Positions 53,819-63,720 are shown, counted from the first letter of the stretch. The stretch is 64,000 bases of DNA from Phocaeicola dorei (GCF_013009555.1 NZ_CP046176.1:5425501-5489500); one strand, 5' to 3'. Program-made: numbers and translations. Notes: generated by a model from the letters alone, not told the origin.

Positions 53819-55483
53819 TTAATATCCCGGATTCTGAACCAGATTTATATTACCATCCATGATACTCTTGGGTATCGGGAAAATGTCACAATGTTTGTCC
53901 GTCGGATCGGTCTTGGCATCCTTGCAGAACCATGATTTGCCATTATACACATTCTGTCCGCTGGTAAGACGGAAACGGATCAAATCCTGACGGCGATGGT
54001 GCTCGGCCAGGAACTCCCATCCCAGGTCGTCCAGCAGGCCGCCCAGCTCGATGTCGCTGCCTCCTTCGGTAGTGGTCACCCAATTATCCGCCTCATCCTG
54101 CTGTGCAATGTTCTCCCGGTGTCCGTAAGAATATACGCTGCCGCCTTTCAACTGGGTTACCGTACGTGTCGCCTTATCGGGATTCCCTTTGAACGCACGT
54201 TGCCTTACCTGAGTAACCAGGCTAGCGGCATCCTGTTCCGTCTCGCCGTTATATCCTCCCAGACGCAACAGGCACTCGGCCTTCATCATCAAGACATCGG
54301 CATAGCGGAAGAAAGGCACATCATCATAACTGGTTCCCCAGTCACCATCCTTTATCTCATACTTTACCAACCGGTATCCTTCCATCGGATAGCATCCCGG
54401 ATTGTCCGTACTGCGGATTTCATACGTATAGTTCAAAGGCTGGCCGTCCACATAAATGGTGTTTCCACTCTGGTCTTGCTGGACACCGCCGATCCAGCAG
54501 TCTGTATAACGGGTGTCATTATTCTTGTCATAAGTATCCAGGAACTGGGGCAAGGCGGCTCCGCCTCCTGTAGCCCAACCGGTAAACCCGAAAGTGGCAC
54601 GCCCGGCCTCGTTCATCCACAAATTGGCAAAATAATTGCCACTGGCATACAGATACTCAAACGGAATCCCGAAGATAATCTCGGGAGAAGAAGAGATGTC
54701 CTCCTTAAAGTTATCAGCATAATTCGGCGCCAGGCTGAATTTGTTCGATTCAATGATCACATTCAGCTCGTCAACGCATTTCCGATAGTAAGAATCGTCG
54801 GAATGGTCGTCAAACCAAGCATTGTGATTCAAATACATCTTAGCAAGAATCATGTGGACGGTATAGTTATTTATCTTTCCCATCTCCACCTCATCGCCAC
54901 ACTTGTCCTTTATGTCGTCCAGCTCAGAGATGATAAAATCCCATACTTCCTGCGGTTCAGCCTGTTCGGGAAGCCAGCCGTCGGGATGATCATAAGTGGT
55001 ATCCAAGGGAATATTACGGAAAAGGTCGAACAAAAGATAGTAATACAACGCACGGTAAGCACGTAGCTGGGCCACAGACTCCTCCGATTCCTGCACGGCC
55101 TCGTCCGCCAACAGCTTGTTGCACGCATTTATTCCCGAATAGGCGTTTGACCACAACCCACTGAAATGACCGATTTCGGAATGAAACGTATGCTCATGCA
55201 GATTGATATACAAATCACCCCAACCTACGCCTATCCGCAAAGGGATCACCCACATGTCCGTACAGATATCCAGGTCAGCGTACCCGTACCATGCCCAATA
55301 GAAATTGCGCAAGGAGGAATATACCGGCGCAAACATACTGGCGGCATCCTTTTCCGTAAATTCATATTTCTCGGACGCGATCTGGTTGTAAATGGTTTCA
55401 CTCAAATCTGTGCAGCTTCCCAAAGAAAGCATGCCGGCGCCTACCATTGAGTATAATAAAGACTTATATAATTTCGGTTTCAT
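53819..55483 (-). CDS. SusD-like outer-membrane glycan-binding lipoprotein
   Basis: 554 residues. The lipoprotein signal ends MLSLGSC-TDLSET (Cys24). TPR helices and typical SusD segments follow (LRAYRALYYYLLFDLFRNIPLDT, RYADVLMMKAECLLRLGG). The C-terminal region has LGWEFLAEHHRRQDLIRF and FPIPKSIMDGN. It binds the substrate of this locus at the cell surface together with the SusC encoded 12 bp upstream. Its ligand should be the arabinose-rich glycan or glycoprotein that the GH127/GH97/GH43 set attacks. Confidence 0.92.
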   Translation of the reverse strand: MKPKLYKSLLYSMVGAGMLSLGSCTDLSETIYNQIASEKYEFTEKDAASMFAPVYSSLRNFYWAWYGYADLDICTDMWVIPLRIGVGWGDLYINLHEHTFHSEIGHFSGLWSNAYSGINACNKLLADEAVQESEESVAQLRAYRALYYYLLFDLFRNIPLDTTYDHPDGWLPEQAEPQEVWDFIISELDDIKDKCGDEVEMGKINNYTVHMILAKMYLNHNAWFDDHSDDSYYRKCVDELNVIIESNKFSLAPNYADNFKEDISSSPEIIFGIPFEYLYASGNYFANLWMNEAGRATFGFTGWATGGGAALPQFLDTYDKNNDTRYTDCWIGGVQQDQSGNTIYVDGQPLNYTYEIRSTDNPGCYPMEGYRLVKYEIKDGDWGTSYDDVPFFRYADVLMMKAECLLRLGGYNGETEQDAASLVTQVRQRAFKGNPDKATRTVTQLKGGSVYSYGHRENIAQQDEADNWVTTTEGGSDIELGGLLDDLGWEFLAEHHRRQDLIRFRLTSGQNVYNGKSWFCKDAKTDPTDKHCDIFPIPKSIMDGNINLVQNPGY

Positions 55484-55495
55484 AATCTGGTAAAT

Positions 55496-58400
55496 TTAGA
55501 AAGTTAAGTTAAGACCAAAAGTAAATGAACGAATGGATGGATATTTGTCGCGATTGTCTATACCTGCATAGGTAGGATACGGATTTGACAACTCCGGATC
55601 AAGTCCGGAATAACCGGTTATGCAGAAAAGATTGTCACCGGACAAATAGGCACGGACATTCTTGATGTATTTGTTATTTTTAAACGGGAAATTATAACCG
55701 ATGGTCAGATTGGTCAACTTCAGGAAGTTACCATTTTCCAGGTAATAGCTTACCATAGTCTGCGGCTGTGAAGAAGACAAGGTGTATTGTCCGCCATAGG
55801 GTGCTTCCTCCACCGATTTCAAACGGTTGTAAGCATGAGAATTATTTTCGTAATAAGCACGGGGTTCATTCAGGATCTTAAATCCCAACTGGCTGGTGAA
55901 CTGCATGCTCAGGTCCCAGTTTTTATAAGTGAAGGTGTTGCCCCATCCCAAATACACTTTCGGCAATCCGTTGCCCAAATATTGGCGGTATTCATCATTG
56001 GTCAGGTAAGCAGTAGAGAACTCAACGACTTCCCCGTCCGGCTTTTCAATCAGGAACAGTCCGTTTTCCGACGCGCCGACAGACTTCAAGCCATAAAACT
56101 CACCCAAAGGACGTCCTTCCTCCATACGGTGTGTGCTTACACTGATCGGTTCTCCCAAGCCACCGGTATCCATATAACTGTTTGACTCATACATGTCATT
56201 AGACAAGCTTAACAATTTGCTGGCATTATGAGCTACCGTCACCACGGTTTTCCACTCAAAGTCCTTGGTCTGCACAGGAATCGCATTGATGGCTACTTCA
56301 ATACCCTGGTTGCGTACAGAGCCTCCATTGGCAAAAGTGTAACTGTACAAATTGGGCGGAGTAGGAACGCTGTAATTAAACAACAGGTCGGTTGTCTTCT
56401 TCCTGTATATATCAACAGATCCTCCTAAACGGTCATTCAAGACACTAAAGTCCAGACCTATATTATATTCCGTAGACTTTTCCCATTTCAAGTCCGGGTT
56501 CGGATTGGAAGCGACTTCCAGCCCCGGTTTCCATGTTCCCTTGTCGTAATAATAGGAACTTCCATAGTTATACCGCGTCAACGACATATAAGGATCATTG
56601 GGAATCACACCGGTAATACCGAATCCCGCACGCAACTTCAAGTTGTTCAGCCAGGTAATACCCTCCATAAATCCTTCATTACTGATGGTCCATCCCAAAG
56701 ATGCAGAAGGGAAAGTACCCCATTTGTTATTGTCGCCGAACTTGGACGACCCTTCCTGACGTACACTGACCAGCAAATTATATTTATTGTCAAACGCATA
56801 GCTCACACGTGCAAAGAAACCGATCAGCGTATTCTCGTTCTTATCACTGCCCATGCCAGCCTTACCGTCTTTCAACGCCTGGCCGAGACCTAAATTATGC
56901 CATTGATAGAAATCTGTCGGGAAATTATAGTTATTGGCATAGAAACGTTCATAAGTATAATACTGATAACTGTAGCCCACCAACGCATTCATACGATGCT
57001 TGCCGACATTCAAGTCATACTTGCTGGTCAGTTCCAGGTTGTCCGTACGTGTCTCGTCCTGGGTATGATAAGCATAACCGGTCCATTCATTCAGTTGGTT
57101 GCTGAAATAATCCGTTGTGTTATACCCTTTATCATGTGCATTAAAGCGGCTGGTAGCCACCATCAGATTGGTCTGCCATCCTTTGACCGGTTCAAAAGTA
57201 ACATTACCCGTCGCACGAGTCTCTTCATAGGTATAATTACCCAGACGCTCTTCCAGCATGCCGACCGGATTGTAGTAATAATTCACGTTAAAATCCTCAT
57301 TATAAGAACCGTCCTCGTTGTAAATGGGAGCGGTAGGATTACGCATAATCGCCTGACGGTAAATATTTGACTGATCGGTGGCCGTTGCATTGGTGGCACT
57401 GTTCTTATGCCATTTCTTCACCATATTCAGGTTGACTTTCAGCATATCGTTAAGCATCCAGTGTGAGACATCAAAACGCATACGGATATCTTCGCTGTAA
57501 GTGTTCATTATCACACCGTCTTCCTTGCGGTAAGTCACATCCGCCGAGTAAGTGGTCTGCTTGCTTCCTCCCGTTATATTGAAATTATGGTTGTGAGTAA
57601 AGCCGGTCCGGCTGACGGCATCCAGCCAGTCGGTATCATATCCCTTATCGGTAAAGTTTGTCTTGCCTGCACGTATATCCTCGGCAGTCATAAATTCCAG
57701 CTTTTTGCCGAACTGAGATGCAGAGACGTAACCTGAATAGGATGCAGTCGTATGCGACTCACGTTTGCCGTTCTGGGTAGTGATCAGGATAACCCCGTTT
57801 GCACCCCGCGTACCGTAAATGGCAGCAGCCGAAGCATCCTTCAACACATCAATGGAGGCAATATTTTCAGGAGCCACCGTGCTTAAGTCTCCTTCCACTC
57901 CATCAATCAGAATCAACGGCGTAGTGCTGCCGTTGACGGAAATGACACCGCGCAGGCGAATCGTGGAAGTCGCATTCGGGTCACCGGACCCCTTGGCAAT
58001 GCTCAATCCGGCCACCTTACCTTTAATCAGGTCCGCCGCATCCCCGATCTTACCTACCGTAAAATCCTCTGCTTTGACCGAAGCCACCGCACTGGTCACA
58101 TCACCCTTGCGCTGGGTTCCATAACCAATAACGACCACTTCGTCCATCACCTCGGTATCTTCCTGAAGGGTCACATCAATCTTCCGGTTATTCTTTACCT
58201 CAAACTCCTGGGTTTTATATCCAATGTAGGAAATTACCAATACAGACTGGGAGCCTTTTACATTCAGCCTGTATTTCCCGTCAAAATCGGTAATGGTACC
58301 GTTGGTCGTTCCTTTTTCCATGATATTAGCACCAATGATGGGTTCTCCCTTTCTGTCTTTCACCACACCGCTTACTGTTACAGTTTGCTGTGTAATTTCC

Positions 58401-58534
58401 ATTTTCATAGACTCTGCTGTTCCCTGAAGTGCAAATACAGGGCTCATCCCTGCACCCGCAATAAGGAAAAAACAGGTTGCGGCCTTTAGCAATGCTTTGC
58501 TGAACAAGGCCCGATTGTCATGTGTTTTCATCAT
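55496..58534 (-). CDS. SusC-like TonB-dependent transporter
   Basis: 1012 residues. The signal peptide is long and basic (MMKTHDNRALFSKALLKAAT start). The regulatory-like domain (VSGVVKDRKGEPIIGANIMEKG), plug start DEVVVIGYGTQ, plug signature RGVISVNGSTTPLILIDG and the C-terminal aromatic strand (LNLTF) are all present. It imports glycan fragments with the adjacent SusD. Its first codons and the 31-bp gap to the GH127 gene lie inside an inverted repeat shared with 63780-63907, where the 5' end of a second susC is found. The N-terminus is thus a recombination point. Confidence 0.93.
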   Translation of the reverse strand: MMKTHDNRALFSKALLKAATCFFLIAGAGMSPVFALQGTAESMKMEITQQTVTVSGVVKDRKGEPIIGANIMEKGTTNGTITDFDGKYRLNVKGSQSVLVISYIGYKTQEFEVKNNRKIDVTLQEDTEVMDEVVVIGYGTQRKGDVTSAVASVKAEDFTVGKIGDAADLIKGKVAGLSIAKGSGDPNATSTIRLRGVISVNGSTTPLILIDGVEGDLSTVAPENIASIDVLKDASAAAIYGTRGANGVILITTQNGKRESHTTASYSGYVSASQFGKKLEFMTAEDIRAGKTNFTDKGYDTDWLDAVSRTGFTHNHNFNITGGSKQTTYSADVTYRKEDGVIMNTYSEDIRMRFDVSHWMLNDMLKVNLNMVKKWHKNSATNATATDQSNIYRQAIMRNPTAPIYNEDGSYNEDFNVNYYYNPVGMLEERLGNYTYEETRATGNVTFEPVKGWQTNLMVATSRFNAHDKGYNTTDYFSNQLNEWTGYAYHTQDETRTDNLELTSKYDLNVGKHRMNALVGYSYQYYTYERFYANNYNFPTDFYQWHNLGLGQALKDGKAGMGSDKNENTLIGFFARVSYAFDNKYNLLVSVRQEGSSKFGDNNKWGTFPSASLGWTISNEGFMEGITWLNNLKLRAGFGITGVIPNDPYMSLTRYNYGSSYYYDKGTWKPGLEVASNPNPDLKWEKSTEYNIGLDFSVLNDRLGGSVDIYRKKTTDLLFNYSVPTPPNLYSYTFANGGSVRNQGIEVAINAIPVQTKDFEWKTVVTVAHNASKLLSLSNDMYESNSYMDTGGLGEPISVSTHRMEEGRPLGEFYGLKSVGASENGLFLIEKPDGEVVEFSTAYLTNDEYRQYLGNGLPKVYLGWGNTFTYKNWDLSMQFTSQLGFKILNEPRAYYENNSHAYNRLKSVEEAPYGGQYTLSSSQPQTMVSYYLENGNFLKLTNLTIGYNFPFKNNKYIKNVRAYLSGDNLFCITGYSGLDPELSNPYPTYAGIDNRDKYPSIRSFTFGLNLTF

Positions 58535-58649
58535 ACAGTTTTATTTAAAAGGTTTATATGTTCATTCAGTTTACTTTCCATTCAATCACCCCTCCCGAAG
58601 CTCCTTTCTGCAATTGTGCTGCAATTTTAAGCCCCTTTGTTTTGACAGG
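58518..58649 (-). repeat. Left long inverted repeat (GH127 3' end plus susC 5' end)
   Basis: Read on the minus strand from 58649, 81 of 82 bp are identical to the + strand from 63780 (last 27 GH127 codons). A short divergent spacer follows, then 42 identical bp spanning the susC ribosome-binding region and first five codons. The partner is 63780-63907. Confidence 0.9.
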
Positions 58650-61001
58650 GTTGAAATCCAAACTATTATAGCAATCTTTTTTTACAGTATATTCAGTTAA
58701 CGCCTCTACCTCTTTCCAACTTTCGCCTTCTTTATAATATAGTTTCCAGCTTTCCGGCACACGGAAATCTCCGTCATAATGGTCAAAATCCAACCAATAC
58801 ACTTGTACGTTCGATACGGTATAAAGCTGGTCGAATTCATAAGCCAGTGTTTCGACAGTACCGTTCTTCAGCCACCAATAGTGGTAAGGTTTCGAGATAT
58901 CCGATGAACGTTTGGGTTCCCATTGGTCATTTACCCCCCATGCCCATGTTTCCACTGAAGCCGATTCAGGAGCGTCTTTCTGTATGGGGGCTTGTATCAT
59001 CAAAGTACGTGCTTTGCTGGCGATGGTAGGTTCCGGAGTAGGACGAGCGCACTCGGCTGTTTCGGGAATCCATACGGCCATCTGGTCAGCACCGCGGTTG
59101 TTCCATGTAGAATAAGGAATTGCCTTGAATGGAACGTCTTTTACATTGCCGTTTCTTTCAACTTCTTTGGCTGTACCGTTCAAAACTATTACGCCATTCA
59201 GCAAATCAGCATGGAAAGAAGCCTCCATCGGAGTACCATCGGGGATGAATTTGTTGAATACAGTACTGTCGGCTTGGTCTTGTCCTTCCAAACAGAACAT
59301 AATAGGGCCCCGTTCTATAGCCAGTTTGCCATGATCATCCTCTACTTGGTCATTTGCTTTCACACGACGTACCTCCATAGGAAGATTGATTTCAACCACA
59401 TCACCCGCTTTCCAGTTGCGTACAAGGGTGGCATAACCGTCATATTGCTTCGCATTGACTTTGGAGCCGTTTACAGAAATGCTATAAGCCTGAGCCTTGT
59501 CTGTAAATGAGTAGAGGTCTGTGGGTACGGGAGCGTCTTGTGCCCATCCGGGAATACGCACACGCAAAGCAAACTCCTGTTCTTTTTCGGGAGTGACGGA
59601 AATACTTATCTTTCCGTTCCACGGATAGTCCGTAGTTTGTTCCACATTTATTTTATTGCTTTCCGTTTCAATATCCGCCTTGCTTTGGATATAGAGATTG
59701 ACATACACATCATTGCCTTGAGTAGCATACATATAATAAGGTACCGAGGCCACGAAACGGGTTATGTTGCCCGGACAGCAGGCACATCCGAACCAATGCT
59801 GGCGCTCATGCTGCCCCATGGATTCCAACGGATTGTCATAGAAGAACTTGTCACCACTGAGTGATACGCCCGAAATGACTCCGTTATACAACGCGCGTTC
59901 CAGCACATCCGCATATTTGGCATCTCCCGTAGCGAGGAACATACGATGGTTCCAATACACATTAGCTATAGAGGCGCAGGTTTCGCAATAGGCTGTGTGA
60001 TTATTCAGTTCATAGTTGGGACCGAATCCTTCACCTTGTGGACGAGAACCGATTCCGCCTGTGATAAAGAGTTTTTTGCCGGCCATATTTTCCCAAATAC
60101 GGGTTAAGGCATTGAAATAGGCGGTATCATGAGTCAAAGCGGCTACATCTGCCACTCCGGAGTAGAGATATCCGGCACGGACGGCATGACCTACTATCTC
60201 GTCTTGTTGCAGGATGGGCTTGTGATCCTGACTATATTCGCTCAGTTTATGTCCGTCAGAGCCTCTGCCGGTTTCCTCTACAAAATATTTGGCTGTCTGC
60301 AAATATTTCTCATCACCTGTCACCTTATATAGTTTGACAAGAGCCATCTCAGCGATAGGATGACCGCTGGGACGATGGATCTGTCCTTCGCCGGGTCCGA
60401 AGACCTGACATACCAGATCGGCATTTTTGATAGCTACATCCAGTAACGTACGTTTTCCGGTGGCGCGATAATGAGCAACGGCGGCTTCGTACAAATGGCC
60501 GCTATTATAGAGTTCGTGACTGTTGATTTTTTCCCAACGGTGCGTGCCCCACCAACCGGATAAACGGGTACATTGATTGGTTACACAGGTAGTAAGATAA
60601 CCATCCGGTTCCTGTGCGGCAGATATGATATGGATTACACTGTCCAGGTAGTGATCCAGTTTCTCATCATATTTTACGGCTAACGAGTAGGAAGCTCCTT
60701 CTATAATTTTATAGGGATCGGTATCGTCGAAAGAAAAGTCACCGCGATGTTCGCCTTTCATCAGACCACCCGCAATGGCAAAATTATCGAACCGGCCGTT
60801 CTTTTCACATTCTTTGAAAGCGGATGGGATGGAAACGGTGCGGTTAGTTTCGATGCGCGGTGTCCAGAAATTATCATCTAAATGAACTTGGGTGAAGGGA
60901 ACTTCTTTGATAGGGGCATCAGGTTGTGTATAAGGCGTACTACATGCACATACGCTTATTATAGCAATGCTGCTCCATACTATTTGCAATTTGTTTTTCA
61001 T
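58566..61001 (-). CDS. GH127-type beta-L-arabinofuranosidase (lipoprotein)
   Basis: 811 residues. It begins with a lipoprotein-like signal (IIS VCAC-STPY), unlike the 44783 paralogue, so it is probably membrane-anchored. The GH127 active site is intact: Glu340 and Cys342 (YCETC) and CACC (406-409, Cys408 expected nucleophile). EPDGYLTT, WGTHRWEKIN and GHPIAEMALVKLY are shared with the paralogue. A C-terminal beta domain ends GASGGVIEWKVN. It is first gene of the susC operon and lies wholly within the putative invertible segment; its last 26 codons are duplicated at 63783-63863, so inversion would still give an intact gene. Confidence 0.87.
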   Translation of the reverse strand: MKNKLQIVWSSIAIISVCACSTPYTQPDAPIKEVPFTQVHLDDNFWTPRIETNRTVSIPSAFKECEKNGRFDNFAIAGGLMKGEHRGDFSFDDTDPYKIIEGASYSLAVKYDEKLDHYLDSVIHIISAAQEPDGYLTTCVTNQCTRLSGWWGTHRWEKINSHELYNSGHLYEAAVAHYRATGKRTLLDVAIKNADLVCQVFGPGEGQIHRPSGHPIAEMALVKLYKVTGDEKYLQTAKYFVEETGRGSDGHKLSEYSQDHKPILQQDEIVGHAVRAGYLYSGVADVAALTHDTAYFNALTRIWENMAGKKLFITGGIGSRPQGEGFGPNYELNNHTAYCETCASIANVYWNHRMFLATGDAKYADVLERALYNGVISGVSLSGDKFFYDNPLESMGQHERQHWFGCACCPGNITRFVASVPYYMYATQGNDVYVNLYIQSKADIETESNKINVEQTTDYPWNGKISISVTPEKEQEFALRVRIPGWAQDAPVPTDLYSFTDKAQAYSISVNGSKVNAKQYDGYATLVRNWKAGDVVEINLPMEVRRVKANDQVEDDHGKLAIERGPIMFCLEGQDQADSTVFNKFIPDGTPMEASFHADLLNGVIVLNGTAKEVERNGNVKDVPFKAIPYSTWNNRGADQMAVWIPETAECARPTPEPTIASKARTLMIQAPIQKDAPESASVETWAWGVNDQWEPKRSSDISKPYHYWWLKNGTVETLAYEFDQLYTVSNVQVYWLDFDHYDGDFRVPESWKLYYKEGESWKEVEALTEYTVKKDCYNSLDFNPVKTKGLKIAAQLQKGASGGVIEWKVN

Positions 61002-61047
61002 ACTATATCTGTGTTTTTTATTTCAGTATCAACTATGTCAACAGATG

Positions 61048-61128
61048 CAAAGTAAGTGAACAAACCGATAAAAGGATGGAAGAAAAATCTATTATGCTGC
61101 GAAAATCGTCTTGAATATGACAAATATA
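61048..61128 (-). promoter_or_regulatory. Candidate promoters of GH127-susC operon
   Basis: Two -7-like boxes lie on the minus strand: TATATTTG (61121-61128, full consensus) and TTACTTTG (61048-61055, one mismatch, as before the GH97 gene). I cannot tell which is used. A weaker, reversed pair of motif copies (GGATGGAAGAAAAATCTA at 61074-61091 and a second half ending GTCTT at ~61112, 21 bp apart) lies between them. Confidence 0.4.
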
Positions 61129-61174
61129 TATATAATTTAATATTGCTGATTATCAGATGAATATACTATTATTG

Positions 61175-61216
61175 TAGACGATTTTTTTATTCTATTAGAC
61201 AATTGTTTTATCCTAT
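61175..61216 (-). promoter_or_regulatory. 21-bp tandem activator-type sites upstream of the GH127-susC operon
   Basis: Units 61175-61195 and 61196-61216 are directly adjacent 21-mers identical at 18 positions (TAGACRATTKTTTTATYC core, + strand reading). They share T-A-G-A-C-n-A-T-T-n-T-T-n-n-A-T-C-C with the pair before the GH97 operon, in the same orientation relative to the gene served. The rest of 61002-61378 shows no gene. Confidence 0.65.
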
Positions 61217-61378
61217 AAAGACAAAAATCAAGTGAATTTCTCTGTTCTTGAACTTAAATAGTTGGAGATACTTAATTCTTCTTAGAAAACCTCAACGGGG
61301 TTTGGTGAAACTTTCCTTCTCTGATAATATAAGTTAGATTGGCATCTCTTATTTAATAGAAAATTTAATGATATAAAT

Positions 61379-61990
61379 ATGATATATGCATATATTCGGG
61401 TTTCAACTGATAAACAGACTGTAGAGAACCAGCGATTCGAGATAAATCGTTTTGCCAAACAGAGGGATTTCCAGATTGATGTGTGGGTAGAAGAAACGGT
61501 TTCGGGAACACGGTCAGCCAAAGACAGAAAGCTTGGCGTACTATTGAAAAGAATAAAGAAAGGTGATACATTGATTGTGTCGGAGATTTCTCGTTTGGGA
61601 AGGAGATTGATGGAAGTAATGAGCATATTGAATGCATGTATGTTGAAAAATGTCATCCTACTCACGGTGAAAGAGAAATATGAGCTGGGAAATAATATAC
61701 AATCCCAAATATTGGCATTCGCTTTTTCCCTCTCTGCACAAATAGAACGTGACTTGATTTCCCAACGTACCCGTGAGGGACTTGCACGCAGAATTGCCTC
61801 CGGACAAAAGTTGGGACGTCCCATGGGAGGACATAACTCGAAATATAAACTTACGGGAAAAGAAGAAAAAATTAAGGCTATGCTGGAGGCGGGAACCAGC
61901 AAGGCGGAGATGGCGAGGAAATTGAAAGTGAGCAGAAATACACTGGCAGCTTTTCTGAACAGGAATGAGGCAGGGATTCATTCCAACTGA
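61379..61990 (+). CDS. Serine site-specific recombinase (DNA invertase/resolvase type)
   Basis: 203 residues. A resolvase/invertase catalytic domain spans ~1-140: nucleophile Ser9 in YIRVSTDKQ, the arginine-bearing GTRSAKDRKLG and EISRLGRRLMEVMSIL, and AQIERDLISQRTREGL, whose arginines complete the site. A C-terminal Hin-type helix-turn-helix (~165-195, SKAEMARKLKVSRNTLAAFL) binds DNA. It resembles the master-invertase type that flips promoters in Bacteroides. It sits between the long inverted repeats 58518-58649 and 63780-63907 and could serve that switch, or act in trans on sites such as 14081-14286. Confidence 0.9.
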   Translation: MIYAYIRVSTDKQTVENQRFEINRFAKQRDFQIDVWVEETVSGTRSAKDRKLGVLLKRIKKGDTLIVSEISRLGRRLMEVMSILNACMLKNVILLTVKEKYELGNNIQSQILAFAFSLSAQIERDLISQRTREGLARRIASGQKLGRPMGGHNSKYKLTGKEEKIKAMLEAGTSKAEMARKLKVSRNTLAAFLNRNEAGIHSN

Positions 61991-62744
61991 TAAAGGTGGT
62001 ATGTCTGTCATTTGTAATAAGAAGAGATAAAGCCTCTGATAGATTATTCTTACTCAAGTTTCGGTTTTAGCATAAAGTCAGGATATACATAAAGCACAAA
62101 AACGTTCTGTCACAGTAACATGCACATTACTAATCACTTCCTGTGTAAAAGTCTCTCAAATACCCCTCAATTGGTATGCCGGTGGCAAAACACATTCGTT
62201 TTTGGGGTGTTCGCATTCGGGAATTCCAGCGGACAGGATGTAGAGTCAGCCCCTCACTGCCTCCCGGCTACTCGTGGGTATCATAGTTCATACCTGACAG
62301 GACAGGATACTGTTTGCTTCGGCTACTGACCCCTGTTGCGTATGTAATAAGAACCCATTCCTATCGTATCTTCACTCCGCTCCGTTTGATATTTCACCTC
62401 AGTGAAGCAACTGTTCCACTAGGGTGAAAGCGGCTGTTCACCTAAGTGAAATCGCCTCTTCACCTGGGCGAAACAACAAATGCAGCAAGACAAAATACGC
62501 CATAGCTACGCTCTCTTGCAAAGAAGCGACCGCAACTATGGCACAGGAGTTAAAACGACCTGTATACGTTAAGCTGAATTTGACAGCGGAGAATGGCAAA
62601 CCGTTTCAGGGGAACTTGGAATGCATTCACACAGTATATCGTTGGTTTACAGTAAGATACTGCGCACAATTTGGAATGATAATGTACTGATACAGAAGAA
62701 ACTGAGACGAAAAATCATCGAAAATTGGCATCTTATCTTTGTAA
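61991..62744. other. Non-coding stretch with a repeat array
   Basis: I find no convincing gene in these ~750 bp. The only structure is the palindromic array at 62393-62473, a + strand TATCTTTG (62734-62741) and a 14-bp palindrome TTTGTAATTACAAA (62738-62751) at its right end. The frames open on the + strand run through the repeats and resemble nothing I know. Confidence 0.5.
62393..62473. repeat. Four palindromic ~22-bp tandem repeats
   Basis: TTCACCTCAGTGAA (62393), TTCCACTAGGGTGAAA (62414), TTCACCTAAGTGAAA (62437) and TTCACCTGGGCGAAA (62459) recur every 21-23 bp, each an imperfect TTCAC/GTGAA palindrome. The layout parallels the 22-bp array at 16503-16590 although the sequence differs. Confidence 0.65.
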
Positions 62745-63720
62745 TTACAAATGCGGCAAGAAGCAACAATTTTGTGCGGTTATGGCAAGAGTAAAACCAT
62801 GAACAAAATATTCACCTTTCTGCTTGTCCCACTGCGAGGCATAACGGTGCAGGCACCCGGCAATGTATTCAAAGTAAGGTTTCCATTTGCCATCATAAGC
62901 CAGCCCTGAGGCAAGCTTCCTCTTTTCATAACTGTCGAAAGTCAAGTCGTTTTCATGATAAGTATCCAGAATGTAGGCAAAGAGTTGTTCACGTACCACT
63001 TGGTTGGGGATGGTGAGTTTGGTTTCTCCTTTATGCATTCCGCTGATGGTCAGCATTCCGAAGTAGAAAAGCAATCAGTTCTATCAACTCGTCTACCGAA
63101 TGATTGAATTGGCACGTTGTGGAGTAATACTCCAGCATGTCCCGTACATCCTTTTCTGTGAATCCTGTCATTTCATTGAATTGTGGATTCAGCGTGTAAT
63201 TGGTGCCGATGTTGAATCCGCTGGTCAGGTCATCCATGGTAACCGGACTCACTCCCGTTATAAAACAACGCTTGATAGCATATACGTTCCGGCCTTTACA
63301 GTGTCGAAAAAACTGCGCAGGTAACCGGTGCCGTGTGTCTCGCTTCTATAATTGTCCAGGCATGAGGGTTCGGATAAAATCTTATTGGTGAAATGGTCGT
63401 ATTTATCCATAAAAAGATAAATGCTTTGTCCGGCTTTATAACATTCTTTGTACAAGTAATCCAACTGTTCCACAGCACCCCGTTTGGCGTTAAGCCCTTC
63501 CTTTATCCCTTGGGGGAGCATAGATATCACAAAAGAAGTTGAACTCGGTATTGCAATGTGCATCCAGTGACTGGCGGTACGAGTGTAATTCGGCATTTAC
63601 CACTGCGAAGTTCAGATAGATAATAAGATAAGAATTGCGTTCGGGAGTGGGGTGTTATCCATGGTAGTTTTATCCGTTTACGATAAAACAATACTGGGTG
63701 ACTCATATTAACATCTTCAC
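62745..63720 (-). pseudogene. Decayed AAA-ATPase/PD-(D/E)XK-type ATP-binding protein
   Basis: Three or four minus-strand frames together read as one damaged protein. 63258-63596 has IYLFMDKYDHFTNKILS, the Walker B region of the common Bacteroides AAA-ATPase-like/DUF1703 family, where DEYDHF is usual. 63031-63252 has SPVTMDDLTSGFNIGTNYTLNPQFNEMTGF, the next conserved block, and 62745-63074 carries the C-terminal nuclease-like part. Frameshifts separate the pieces, and the N-terminal Walker A part is missing where the right inverted repeat begins. The intact family is ~500-570 residues. Its truncation next to the repeat fits repeated rearrangement here. Confidence 0.65.

Noticed and set aside
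62424..62690. 88-residue + strand frame
   Set aside because: It starts inside the palindromic repeat array, has no ribosome-binding site and resembles nothing known.
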